Assembly (NCBI RefSeq): GCF_001905725.1
Contig: NZ_LIWB01000002.1
Coordinates: 419,607-483,606 of the forward strand
Origin: Streptomyces sp. CB02400
Lineage (GTDB): Bacteria; Actinomycetota; Actinomycetes; Streptomycetales; Streptomycetaceae
Reading direction: 5' to 3'
DNA: 64,000 bases
Both the position numbers and the translations under genes were made by a program. The notes beneath the pieces were generated by a model. It had not been told where the DNA came from, made no database searches, and saw nothing but the letters and a program-made list of their open reading frames with translations. Of this stretch, positions 8,516 through 17,887 are shown piece by piece (position 1 is the first letter of the stretch; each line of letters opens with the position of its first letter).

Positions 8516-8559
8516 CGCAGCGGAAAGTGGGCGGGTACTTTCCATTGCGTCAAGTAGTT
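8506..8559. promoter_or_regulatory. promoter nested in a 23-bp inverted repeat
   Basis: Arms 8506-8528 and 8537-8559 pair at 21 of 23 positions around an 8-nt centre; the outer AACTACTTGACGCA / TGCGTCAAGTAGTT is perfect. The palindrome contains TTGACG (8512-8517), an 18-nt spacer and TACTTT (8536-8541), a good sigma-70-type promoter reading into the gene at 8584. It overlaps the EamA stop codon. The winged-helix protein at 9042-9347 is the obvious candidate repressor; this is inference. Confidence 0.65.
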
Positions 8560-8583
8560 CACGAGGAAGCAGGTATCTCCCGC

Positions 8584-9045
8584 ATGGACGTGACGCCGAA
8601 CCCCGCCGACACCCTCTCCGAGATCGAGCGGGTCCAGCAGAAGGCCTACGCCGCCCAGCGCCTCCCGCTCTGGTACCTGCCGGGCACGGTCGCCCTGGTC
8701 ACCGTCGCCGCGATCGCCGCGGAGCTGGACGGCACCGCTCAGATCGTGCTCACCGTGGCGGACGTCGTGGGTCTGGCCCTGCTCACCGGCACGCTGGCCG
8801 CCCGGATGCGCGTCCGGTGGAGGCCGCGCACCTGGACCGTGAGCGCCGGTGTCCGGACGGCCCTGTGGCTCGTCTCGATCTTCGCCGTCTGGGGGCTGGT
8901 CCCCCTCGTCGCCGGCTCGTTCACCGACTCCGCCGTCTGGCAGAAGGTCGTCGCCGGGGCCGTCACCGCCCTCTACGCGGCGGTCACCACCCGCTGGGCG
9001 GAGAACCAGGTACTGGCCCACTCGGCGGGGAGGGTGGTCCGGTGA
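8584..9045 (+). CDS. membrane protein of unknown function, paired with winged-helix regulator
   Basis: A 153-residue protein with four predicted transmembrane helices: LWYLPGTVALVTVAAIAA, then around QIVLTVADVVGLALLTG, TALWLVSIFAVWGLVPLV, and KVVAGAVTALYAAVT. A soluble N-terminus (~25 residues) contains SEIERVQQKAYA. There is no enzyme motif. Its stop codon overlaps the start of the next gene in a GTGA arrangement, so the two are translationally coupled. Such membrane-protein plus small winged-helix pairs occur widely in actinomycetes; the role is not known to me. Expression probably comes from the palindromic promoter upstream. Confidence 0.8.
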   Translation: MDVTPNPADTLSEIERVQQKAYAAQRLPLWYLPGTVALVTVAAIAAELDGTAQIVLTVADVVGLALLTGTLAARMRVRWRPRTWTVSAGVRTALWLVSIFAVWGLVPLVAGSFTDSAVWQKVVAGAVTALYAAVTTRWAENQVLAHSAGRVVR

Positions 9046-9347
9046 ACCTCGACCCGGTGATCCACGCACCCGCCCGGCTCCAGATCGTCTCGCTCCTGGC
9101 GGCGGCGACCGAGGCGGAGTTCGCCTTCGTCCGGGACAGCCTGGAGATCAGCGACTCGGTGCTGTCCAAACACGCCGCCGCCCTGGAGAAGGCCGGCTAC
9201 GTCGAGATCCGCAAGGGCTACGTCGGCAAGCGTCCTCGCACCTGGCTCAAGCTCAGCGCCCAGGGCCGCCGGGCCTTCACCGCGTACGTCGACGCCCTCC
9301 AGCAGATCGTCGGCCGCCCCCTCGCCGACCGCCCGCAGGACACCTGA
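9042..9347 (+). CDS. small winged-helix transcriptional regulator (HTH_34/MarR-like)
   Basis: A 101-residue single-domain DNA-binding protein. A winged helix spans most of the chain: helix region EISDSVLSKHAAALEKAGYV as recognition element, wing KGYVGKRPRTWLKLSAQG. The conserved start NLDPVIHAPARLQIVSLL is typical of the PF13601-type regulators. The GTG start overlaps the previous stop by 4 bp. It probably autoregulates the two-gene operon through the palindrome at 8506-8559. No effector domain is present, so the signal may come from the membrane partner or a small ligand. Confidence 0.85.
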   Translation: MNLDPVIHAPARLQIVSLLAAATEAEFAFVRDSLEISDSVLSKHAAALEKAGYVEIRKGYVGKRPRTWLKLSAQGRRAFTAYVDALQQIVGRPLADRPQDT

Positions 9348-9366
9348 CCGGCACGGGGACCGCGCT

Positions 9367-9732
9367 TCAGCCGCGGGCGACGGACCGTTCGATGAGGGCG
9401 ACGGTGGCGCGCGGGTCGTCGACCTCGATGACGAGGCGGTCGTAGGTCTCGGCGTCGGCCAGCTCGACGACGACGGCCTTGTCCGGGTTCTTCACGTCCC
9501 AGAAGAGACGCTCCCCGTCACGCCGGAAGCGGCCGGCGGTGATGACGCCGGGGAAGTGGGTGCCGCCGACCCGTATGCCCTTCGGCTCGCGCGCCATCCC
9601 GGGGTCGTGGGTGGCGCCGCGCACATGGGCGAGGGGGATCTCCAGGCGGCTCTTGAGCGTCCAGAGCTTGTCGAGGCCCTGGAACTCGACGGTCAGCAGG
9701 CCGTGTTCGCGGTCGATGGAGATCAGGGCCAT
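9367..9732 (-). CDS. conserved protein with PH-like fold, unknown function
   Basis: A 121-residue cytoplasmic protein of predominantly beta pattern, with motifs LISIDREHGLLTVEF, IPLAHVRGATHDPGMARE and TAGRFRRDGERLFWDVKNPD. The layout resembles short actinobacterial proteins predicted to have a pleckstrin-homology-like barrel. The ATG lies 2 nt after the stop of the TetR gene, so it is the second gene of a tetR-led operon and is probably under that repressor. Function is not known to me. It converges with the winged-helix gene. Confidence 0.7.
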   Translation of the reverse strand: MALISIDREHGLLTVEFQGLDKLWTLKSRLEIPLAHVRGATHDPGMAREPKGIRVGGTHFPGVITAGRFRRDGERLFWDVKNPDKAVVVELADAETYDRLVIEVDDPRATVALIERSVARG

Positions 9733-9734
9733 GT

Positions 9735-10223
9735 TCAGTGCTCCTTGGAGGCGGTCGGCAGGCCGGCGCGCAGCCGCAGGCGGGCGCCGAGGACGGTGGA
9801 GGCGAGCCGGGGGGCGGCGTCGCCGTGGGAGGGGCGGAGTGCGTCCTCCAGTGCGGTGACGCCTTCCGCGACCAGGGCGGCGACCTCCCGGTCGTGGGGG
9901 GCGCGTTCGGCGGCGGCGAGCAGGAGGAGCCCGGCGGCCGGGCCGTTGTCGTACGAGGCGATGGCCGTCGTCAGCGCCTGCTCCGGGTCGGTGAGGCCGG
10001 CGATGACGGCGGTGGTCGGGTGGATCTCGTGGTCGAGGTGATTGCGAAGAGCGGTCAGATGCAGGCCTCTTTTCGACCCGAACACCTTGTAGAGGCTGCC
10101 CCGGTGGATACCGGTGGCGGTGACCAGGTCGTCCACGGAGGTGCCCTCGTAGCCGTGGGTGGCGAAGAGGGCGGCCGCGGACTCGACGGCCCGGTCGGTG
10201 TCGAAGGTGCGAGGTCGTCCCAT
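9735..10223 (-). CDS. TetR/AcrR-family transcriptional regulator
   Basis: A 162-residue repressor from the ATG at 10223 (MGRPRTFDTDRAVESAAALF). The ATG at 10229 is two codons longer. The HTH is in GTSVDDLVTATGIHRGSLYKVFGSKRG. The C-terminal ligand domain is short and diverged, with NGPAAGLLLLAAAERAPHD. The start sits just behind a near-consensus promoter with no Shine-Dalgarno sequence, so the message is probably leaderless. It is followed at 2 nt by the PH-like protein gene and is divergent from the hydrolase gene at 10427. Confidence 0.9.
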   Translation of the reverse strand: MGRPRTFDTDRAVESAAALFATHGYEGTSVDDLVTATGIHRGSLYKVFGSKRGLHLTALRNHLDHEIHPTTAVIAGLTDPEQALTTAIASYDNGPAAGLLLLAAAERAPHDREVAALVAEGVTALEDALRPSHGDAAPRLASTVLGARLRLRAGLPTASKEH

Positions 10224-10230
10224 GTCCATG

Positions 10231-10259
10231 ACCCTAGGTGTTTGAGAACAGTCAGTCAA
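10231..10259 (-). promoter_or_regulatory. sigma-70-type promoter of the tetR operon
   Basis: On the minus strand TTGACT (10259-10254), a 17-nt spacer and TAGGGT (10236-10231) form one of the best consensus promoters in the window. The transcript would begin within a few bases of the ATG at 10223. Flanking TGAGAA and TTCTCA half-sites could be operators. Confidence 0.65.
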
Positions 10260-10426
10260 GAACGAACATTCTCATACCGCTCCGCACATCCCTGCGCACA
10301 GCGGCCCGACGACGGTCCTTCCAACGCGCTGAGCGGCACCCGGCTCGCACCGGCGAGAGCCTCCGCCCGTGCGTGATCGGTGAATGGCGTGGCGGATCAT
10401 CGCCCCCGCCTGCGAGCATCCGACTC

Positions 10427-11287
10427 ATGCCGACTTTCGACGTGCCCGACGGGACCCGACTCGCCTACCACCGGAAGGGCTCCGGGGGTGATCAACCGCT
10501 TGTCTGCGTTCCCGGCGGCCCGATGATGCCCTCCGCCTGCTTCGGCGACCTCGGTGGGCTGGCCGCGCGGCAGGAGCTGGTGCTGCTGGACCTGCGCGGC
10601 ACGGGGGACTCGGCCAGGCCCACCGATCTCGCGAGCTTCCGCGTGGACAGGCAGGCCGAGGACATCGAGGCGCTTCGGATCGCCCTCGGCCTGGAGCGAC
10701 TGGACCTTCTCGGCCATTCGGCCTCCGGTGACCTCGTGCTGGCCTACGCGGCCCGGTACCCGGAGCGGGTGCGCTCGCTCGTCCTGGTCTGCGCGCGTGC
10801 GCGCACTGCCGGGATCGACTTCCCCGTCGAGCGGCGCCGTGAGGCGCTGGAGCTGCGCCGTGACGAGCCCTGGTACGAGGACGTCCGGCCGGCCTTCGAA
10901 CGGGCCGTGTCCGGGGAGGCGGGCGACGCGGACTTCGCGCTGCTCGACCGTCTGTCCTACGGCCGCTGGGACACCGCCGCGCACGCGCACGCCGCCGCGT
11001 GCGCGGAGTGGTTCGACGAGGAAGCGGCGGCTGCCTACCTGGCTCCGGGTGCCTTCGACGGTGCGGACGCCGCCCGCGCGGCACTGGCTGAACTGGACGC
11101 GCCCGTCCTCGTCATATCCGGTGCGCTGGACGGCTCTCCGCGTCCGGACTCCGCCGCCGAGGTGGCGGGGCTCTTCCCGCGCGGCGAGCACGTCGTCCAG
11201 GCGGGCGCCGCGCACAACCCGTGGATGGACGGTCCGGACGACTTCGCCCGGACCGTCGTCGAGTTCCTGGCCGGGAACGGCCGGTAG
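10427..11287 (+). CDS. alpha/beta-hydrolase, proline iminopeptidase-like (S33)
   Basis: A 286-residue serine hydrolase from the ATG at 10427 (MPTFDVPDGTRLAYH). An in-frame upstream extension exists but lacks hydrolase features. The nucleophile elbow is GHSASG with Ser98. The oxyanion region is CVPGGPMMP and LDLRGTGDS, which resembles proline iminopeptidases and related esterases. His263 in GAAHNPW completes the triad; the acid is probably Asp in SGALDGSPRPDS. There is no signal peptide. The HGGP oxyanion motif of classic iminopeptidases reads PGGP here. Substrate is uncertain: peptide or small ester. Confidence 0.82.
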   Translation: MPTFDVPDGTRLAYHRKGSGGDQPLVCVPGGPMMPSACFGDLGGLAARQELVLLDLRGTGDSARPTDLASFRVDRQAEDIEALRIALGLERLDLLGHSASGDLVLAYAARYPERVRSLVLVCARARTAGIDFPVERRREALELRRDEPWYEDVRPAFERAVSGEAGDADFALLDRLSYGRWDTAAHAHAAACAEWFDEEAAAAYLAPGAFDGADAARAALAELDAPVLVISGALDGSPRPDSAAEVAGLFPRGEHVVQAGAAHNPWMDGPDDFARTVVEFLAGNGR

Positions 11288-11298
11288 CGGCCGGAGAA

Positions 11299-11331
11299 CA
11301 GGGGCGCCCGAAACAGAACCGGGCGCCCCTG
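11299..11331. terminator. bidirectional hairpin terminator
   Basis: CAGGGGCGCCCG (11299-11310) and CGGGCGCCCCTG (11320-11331) are perfectly complementary around a 9-nt loop between the convergent hydrolase and pepN genes. Confidence 0.75.
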
Positions 11332-11344
11332 ACGCGCGTACCGG

Positions 11345-13924
11345 CTAGGACGCCGCCGCGTCCGCCGCCTGGGCGCGCAGCGCGCGTTCCACGCCCGCGC
11401 GGGACTCCGAGACCAGGCGGCGCAGGGCCGCGTTCGGCTCGGCGGAGGTCAGCCAGGCGTCCGTCTTGTCGAGGGTCTCGCCGGAGACCTGGACCGTCGG
11501 GTAGAGGCCGACCGCGATCTGCTGGGCCATCTCGTGCGAGCGGGACTCCCAGACGTCCGCCAGCACCTCGAAGTACCGGTCCGTGTACGGCGCCAGCAGC
11601 TCCCGCTGGTCGGTCTGGACGAAGCCGGCGATGACCGCCTCCTGGACGGCGTTCGGCAGCTTGTCGGACTCGACGACCGAGGCCCACGCCTCCGCCTTGG
11701 CCTCCTCGGTCGGGCGGGCCGCGCGGGCGGTCGCGGCGTGCCGCTCACCGGCCGCCGTCCTGTCCCGCTCGTACTCGTCCGCGATCTCCGCCTCGTCGAA
11801 CCGGCCCACCGCCGCCAGCCGCTGCACGAACGACCAGCGCAGCTCCGTGTCCACGGCCAGCCCCTCGACGGTCTGCGTACCGGCCAGCAGGCCCTCCAGC
11901 AGGTCGAGCTGCTCCGGCGTACGGGCCGTCGCCGCGAACGCCCGTGCCCACGCGAGCTGGTGGTCACTGGCCGGCTCGGCGGACCGCAGGTGGGCCAGTG
12001 TGGCGTCGGTCCAGCGGGCCAGCAGGGCCTCGCGGGCCTTGGGGTCCGCGTACAGGTCGATCGCCAGCTTCACCTGGCGGTGCAGCGACTGCACGACACC
12101 GATGTCGGACTCCTTGCCGATGCCCGACAGCACCAGGGACAGGTAGTCGCGGGCGGCGAGTTCCGCGTCCCGCGTCATGTCCCAGGCGGAGGCCCAGCAC
12201 AGGGCACGCGGGAGGGACTCCGCGAAGTCGCCCAGGTGCTCGGTGACGAACGCCAGCGAAGCCTCGTCCAGGCGGACCTTGGCGTACGACAGGTCGTCGT
12301 CGTTGAGGAGCACCACCGCCGGGCGGCGCTTGCCGGCGAGCTGCGGTACGGCCGTCAGCTCGCCGTCGACGTCCAGCTCGACGCGCTCGCCGCGCACCAG
12401 CTTGCCGGTCGCCTCGTCGAGGTCGTACAGGCCGACCGCGATGCGGTGCGGGCGCAGCGTCGGCTCACCCTTGGCACCGGCGGGCAGCGCCGGGGCCTCC
12501 TGGCGGATGGAGAAGGAGGTGATGACACCGTCGGCGTCCGTCTCGATCTCCGGGCGCAGCACGTTGATGCCGGCCGTCTCCAGCCACTGCTTCGACCACG
12601 TCTTCAGATCGCGCCCCGAGGTCTCCTCCAGCGCGCCCAGCAGGTCGGACAGGCGTGTGTTGCCGTACGCGTGGCGCTTGAAGTACGCCTGCACGCCCCG
12701 GAAGAACTCGTCCTCGCCGACGTACGCGACGAGCTGCTTCAGCACGGACGCGCCCTTGGCGTACGTGATGCCGTCGAAGTTGACGAGCACGTCGTCCAGG
12801 TCGCGGATGTCCGCCATGATCGGGTGCGTGGACGGAAGCTGGTCCTGGCGGTAGGCCCAGGTCTTCATCGAGTTGGCGAACGTCGTCCACGAGTGCGGCC
12901 AGCGCGAACCGGGCGCGGCGGCCTGGCAGGCGATGGACGTGTACGTGGCGAACGACTCGTTCAGCCACAGGTCGTTCCACCACTCCATGGTGACCAGGTC
13001 GCCGAACCACATGTGGGCCAGCTCGTGCAGGATGGTCTCCGCACGCACCTCGTACGCCGCGTCCGTCACCTTCGACCGGAAGACGTACTGGTCGCGGATG
13101 GTCACCGCGCCCGCGTTCTCCATCGCGCCCGCGTTGAACTCCGGCACGAAGAGCTGGTCGTACTTCGCGAACGGGTACGCGTAGTCGAACTTCTCCTGGA
13201 ACCAGTCGAAGCCCTGCCGGGTGACCTCGAAGATAGCGTCGGAGTCGAGGTACTCGGCCAGCGACGGACGGCAGTAGATGCCGAGCGGGACGGACTGGCC
13301 GTCCTTCTCGTAGACGCTGTGCACGGAGTGGTACGGGCCGACGATCAGCGCCGTGATGTACGACGAGATGCGCGGGGTCGGCTCGAACGTCCAGACGTTC
13401 TCCTGCGGCTCCGGCGTCGGCGAGTTGGAGACGACGGTCCAGCCCTCCGGCGCCTTCACGGTGAACTGGAAGGTCGCCTTCAGGTCGGGCTGCTCGAAGC
13501 TCGCGAAGACGCGGCGGGCGTCCGGCACCTCGAACTGGGTGTACAGGTACGCCTGGTCGTCGACCGGGTCGACGAACCGGTGCAGACCCTCACCGGTGTT
13601 GGTGTACGCGCAGTCGGCGCTCACCCGGAGGATGTTGCGGCCCTTCAGCAGGCCGGGCAGGGCGATACGGGAGTCCGCGAAGACCTCGGCGGGGTCGAGG
13701 GAGTCCCCGTTGAGGGTCACCTCGTGCACGGTGGGGGCCACCAGGTCGATGAAGGACTCCGCGCCGTCGCCGTCCTCGGCGACGTCGAAGCGCACCGTGG
13801 TCACGGACCGGTAGGTGCCGCCCTCCTGCGCGCCGGAGAGGTCGAGATCGATCTCGTACGAGTCAACGGTCAGCAGCTTCGCCCGCTGCCGCGCCTCTTC
13901 GCGAGTCAGGTTTGTGCCAGGCAC
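11345..13924 (-). CDS. pepN: M1 aminopeptidase N
   Basis: Zinc metallo-aminopeptidase of 859 residues that removes N-terminal amino acids from peptides in the cytoplasm. The GTG at 13924 is chosen because GAGGAG lies 8 nt upstream; this gives the usual start MPGTNLTREEARQRAKLL. The N-terminal beta-barrel domain carries the substrate motif GAMENAG. The zinc site is HELAH (300-304) with Glu323 in WLNESFA, the full HExxH-x18-E pattern. A large alpha-helical C-terminal domain follows. Length matches the Streptomyces PepN family. There is no signal peptide. A paralogue with the same architecture lies at 25685-28279. Confidence 0.96.
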   Translation of the reverse strand: MPGTNLTREEARQRAKLLTVDSYEIDLDLSGAQEGGTYRSVTTVRFDVAEDGDGAESFIDLVAPTVHEVTLNGDSLDPAEVFADSRIALPGLLKGRNILRVSADCAYTNTGEGLHRFVDPVDDQAYLYTQFEVPDARRVFASFEQPDLKATFQFTVKAPEGWTVVSNSPTPEPQENVWTFEPTPRISSYITALIVGPYHSVHSVYEKDGQSVPLGIYCRPSLAEYLDSDAIFEVTRQGFDWFQEKFDYAYPFAKYDQLFVPEFNAGAMENAGAVTIRDQYVFRSKVTDAAYEVRAETILHELAHMWFGDLVTMEWWNDLWLNESFATYTSIACQAAAPGSRWPHSWTTFANSMKTWAYRQDQLPSTHPIMADIRDLDDVLVNFDGITYAKGASVLKQLVAYVGEDEFFRGVQAYFKRHAYGNTRLSDLLGALEETSGRDLKTWSKQWLETAGINVLRPEIETDADGVITSFSIRQEAPALPAGAKGEPTLRPHRIAVGLYDLDEATGKLVRGERVELDVDGELTAVPQLAGKRRPAVVLLNDDDLSYAKVRLDEASLAFVTEHLGDFAESLPRALCWASAWDMTRDAELAARDYLSLVLSGIGKESDIGVVQSLHRQVKLAIDLYADPKAREALLARWTDATLAHLRSAEPASDHQLAWARAFAATARTPEQLDLLEGLLAGTQTVEGLAVDTELRWSFVQRLAAVGRFDEAEIADEYERDRTAAGERHAATARAARPTEEAKAEAWASVVESDKLPNAVQEAVIAGFVQTDQRELLAPYTDRYFEVLADVWESRSHEMAQQIAVGLYPTVQVSGETLDKTDAWLTSAEPNAALRRLVSESRAGVERALRAQAADAAAS

Positions 13925-14096
13925 GCGGTCATCTCCTCGATATGTGTGGGTTGCGCCATCCTTCCACGCGACATCGGGATGAGGCGATGACCGAGCCGGA
14001 CCATGGGGATTCCCCTGTGTCGTCCGGCGGGCGAGGGTGGGGCTCGACGTCCGGAACCCGCCAGCGGTCCGGGCGGGCGGGAGCGAGTCTGGGGGC

Positions 14097-14588
14097 ATGA
14101 CGACGCACACCGCACGCCCCGTCCCCCCGACCGTCCGGAAGGAACTGCTGACCCTCGACGACGCCGGCCGCCCGGCCGTCCCCCGCACCGACGACGAGGG
14201 CGGCGCCCCGCTCCGCTGCTGCCTGCGCCGCAGCGAGCCGGGCGAGCTGATCGCCCTCGTCTCCTACGCGCCGCTGCGCCGCTGGGCGGCGGAGACGGGC
14301 GCGGACCCCGGCGCCTACGACGAACAGGGCCCCGTCTTCGTCCACGCCGAGGAGTGCGCGGGCCCGGAGGACGAGGACCCGGCGGGCGGAGGCCTCCCCT
14401 TCACCAACTCCCGTCGCGTACTCCGCCGCTACTCCGCCGACGGCCACATCCTGGGCGGCCGGCTCGTCGAGGCACCGGAGGACTTCGGACCCGCCCTCAC
14501 CGAGGCGTTCGCCGACCCCGGGGTGGCGCTGGTGCACGTGCGGGCCGTGGAGTACGGCTGCTTCCTGTACGAGGTGCGCCGGGACTGA
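14097..14588 (+). CDS. DUF1203 family protein
   Basis: A 163-residue cytoplasmic protein matching the DUF1203 pattern: PLRCCLRRSEPGELIALVSYAP, then GPVFVHAEEC, then a C-terminal GVALVHVRAVEYGCFLYEVRR. The adjacent cysteines (CC) and the HAEEC cysteine are typical of the family and could bind metal or be redox-active, but no activity is known to me. The ATG at 14097 follows a G-rich stretch. It is divergent from pepN and convergent with the TerD gene. Confidence 0.8.
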   Translation: MTTHTARPVPPTVRKELLTLDDAGRPAVPRTDDEGGAPLRCCLRRSEPGELIALVSYAPLRRWAAETGADPGAYDEQGPVFVHAEECAGPEDEDPAGGGLPFTNSRRVLRRYSADGHILGGRLVEAPEDFGPALTEAFADPGVALVHVRAVEYGCFLYEVRRD

Positions 14589-14606
14589 GCATTCCCCGGG
14601 ACCGTC

Positions 14607-15866
14607 TCAGCCGCCCACCCCGGCCCGCCAGGGACCGTCGGCCTCGATGCGCAGGAGGCCGGGCGCCTGGACGGGGGCCAGCACGTCGAGGTGGCCGATC
14701 TCGTTGACGAGGAGGTCCTCGTCGTCGACCTGCCACTCGGGGTCGGGCGAGGTGAAATAGTGCCAGACGGCGAAGTTGCTCCGGCCCTGGTGCGCGAAGG
14801 ACAGCACGCCCGCGGGACCCTCGTACACCAGCAGGTCCGGGCCCCTGCCGTCGAGGCCGTGCACCAGACGCCGGGCGTGGGCGAGCGGCAGCACCCGCAG
14901 CGTCCAGGGCGTGTCGGCGCGCACCAGCAGGGACAGCGGGCGGTCCTCGGGGACGGTGGCGAACGTACGGGCGTGGACCTCGTCCTCGTACGCCGACAGA
15001 AGGTCCCGGTCGGCGCGGCCGTACGCGTCGCAGGAGTCGATGTGCACCGAGATGCTGTCCCTGCACTCGATCTCGACGACCACGCGGGCGCCGGGCGGCA
15101 GGTTCGGCGGGCAGGTGACGCGCTGCTTGCCCGAGGCCTGGTGCGTGAACGGCGCGAAGGAGAGCGCCAGTTCCGACGCCAGGCGGCCGACGGCCGGGGC
15201 CGGGGAGGCGTGAGGGGCGGCCGGGGCCGGGGATGTGTACGGAGCCGGAGCGGTGCCGGGAGGCGGGGGAGGCGGAGGAGGAAAGGCCGGGGCGGCGGGG
15301 AAGGGGGCGGGCGCGGCCACGGGGACCGGCTGCGGGTCCTCGGCGACCGAGATGCCGAAGTCCGTCGCGAGCCCGGCGAGGCCCGAGGCGTATCCCTGCC
15401 CCACCGCGCGGAACTTCCAGCCGCCGTTCCTGCGGTAGAACTCGCCGAAGACGAAGGCGGTCTCCGTCGACGCGTCCCCGATCGCGAAGGACGCGACCGG
15501 CTGCCCGTCCGGCAGGGAGACCCGGACGTCCAGCGACGGCACCTGCCCGAACGTTCCCGCGTCGGCGGACGCGGCCACCACGACCCGGTCCGTTCCGGGC
15601 TCGACGGCCGAGAGGTCCAGCCACAGCCAGTCGGCACCCGTCCCGTCGGCCCCCTGGCCCTTGCCCAGGTGGCGTACGGTGCCCGACGGATGTGCCGGCT
15701 GGTTGTAGAAGACGAGGTCGGTGTCCGAGCGGACCCGGCCCGTCGCGTCGAGCAGCAGGGCCGAGACGTCCACGTCCGGCACTCCGGGGCCCTGCCGCCA
15801 GGTCACCGCCACCTGGAGGGCGGTCGAGGGAACAGGCAGATTGCCGCCCTTCGTCATCTGCGTCAT
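14607..15866 (-). CDS. TerD-domain protein (tellurium-resistance/stress family)
   Basis: A 419-residue protein. Residues ~8-180 form a TerD domain with the family motifs VDVSALLLDATGRVRSDTDLVFYNQP, ASFAIGDASTETAFVFGEFYRRNGGWKFRAVGQGY and a Ca-binding-like acidic loop. A Pro/Ala-rich linker (~185-240) follows. The C-terminal domain (~245-419) is of unknown type. TerD proteins in Streptomyces are linked to tellurite and oxidative stress and to calcium binding. The ATG at 15866 is used; the ATG four codons later (MTKGGNLPVPS) is the common family start and equally possible. No other ter genes are adjacent. Confidence 0.85.
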   Translation of the reverse strand: MTQMTKGGNLPVPSTALQVAVTWRQGPGVPDVDVSALLLDATGRVRSDTDLVFYNQPAHPSGTVRHLGKGQGADGTGADWLWLDLSAVEPGTDRVVVAASADAGTFGQVPSLDVRVSLPDGQPVASFAIGDASTETAFVFGEFYRRNGGWKFRAVGQGYASGLAGLATDFGISVAEDPQPVPVAAPAPFPAAPAFPPPPPPPPGTAPAPYTSPAPAAPHASPAPAVGRLASELALSFAPFTHQASGKQRVTCPPNLPPGARVVVEIECRDSISVHIDSCDAYGRADRDLLSAYEDEVHARTFATVPEDRPLSLLVRADTPWTLRVLPLAHARRLVHGLDGRGPDLLVYEGPAGVLSFAHQGRSNFAVWHYFTSPDPEWQVDDEDLLVNEIGHLDVLAPVQAPGLLRIEADGPWRAGVGG

Positions 15867-15943
15867 GAAGCGATCTTCACACGATCGGCACGAGCGGCGG
15901 GGCGGAATGTCACACTCCGCAACGAGGGGCGTCCTACGAGGAC

Positions 15944-15975
15944 GGGGCGGCCACCCCGTACCGGGTGACCGCCCC
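15944..15975. terminator. hairpin terminator downstream of asd
   Basis: Arms 15944-15956 and 15963-15975 pair with one mismatch around a 6-nt loop (GGGGCGG…CCGCCCC), 15 nt past the asd stop on the minus strand. Confidence 0.6.
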
Positions 15976-15989
15976 TGGGAAGCCGTGCC

Positions 15990-17343
<1,354 letters not shown>

Positions 17344-17886
17344 GTGCTGCGCGGAAGGATCCGGCGCGGCCGGGGGTCGTCGTACGTCGCCACGGACGAC
17401 GACCCGCTGGACGCGGCGCAGGAACGCCGGGTGCGGGCGGTGCTCGCACTGGGCGGGGTACCGCAGGCCGACCTGCCGGACGGGGTGCAGCAGGTCCGCC
17501 TGAGGCTGCTGGAACGCGCCGCGAGCGGGCGGGAGGCGCCGCGGGACGTCTCGGCGTGGGCGGCGGTCGTCGCCTCCAACCTCGCCATGGACTGGCACCG
17601 GGCCAAGCGCCGCCAGGAGCGGCTCGGCGAGCGCCTCGCCGCGCTCCGCCCGGCGGAGGCGGCCCCTTCCGGCGAGGAGACCAGCCTGCTCTCCCTCGCC
17701 GTGGCCTGCGGCCTGGACGAGCTGCCCGACGCGCAGCGCCAGGTGGTCGTGCTGCGCTTCTACGCCGACCTGCCGGTCCGGTCCATCGCCGAGCAGCTCG
17801 GCGTCCCGGAGGGCACGGTCAAGAGCAGGCTGCACACGGCGGTACGCGCCCTGCGCACCCGCCTGCACGAGGACGAGGTGGTCTGA
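17344..17886 (+). CDS. ECF RNA polymerase sigma factor
   Basis: A 180-residue sigma factor with only regions 2 and 4. Region 2 is around LPDGVQQVRLRLLERA and AWAAVVASNLAMDWHRAKRRQERL. Region 4 is the HTH in LRFYADLPVRSIAEQLGVPEGTVKSRLHTAVRALR. The GTG at 17344 is used; a Shine-Dalgarno-like GGGGGG lies upstream. The downstream membrane protein starts 1 nt after the stop, so the pair is an operon and that protein is the likely regulator. The target genes are unknown. Confidence 0.92.
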   Translation: MLRGRIRRGRGSSYVATDDDPLDAAQERRVRAVLALGGVPQADLPDGVQQVRLRLLERAASGREAPRDVSAWAAVVASNLAMDWHRAKRRQERLGERLAALRPAEAAPSGEETSLLSLAVACGLDELPDAQRQVVVLRFYADLPVRSIAEQLGVPEGTVKSRLHTAVRALRTRLHEDEVV

Positions 17887-17887
17887 C

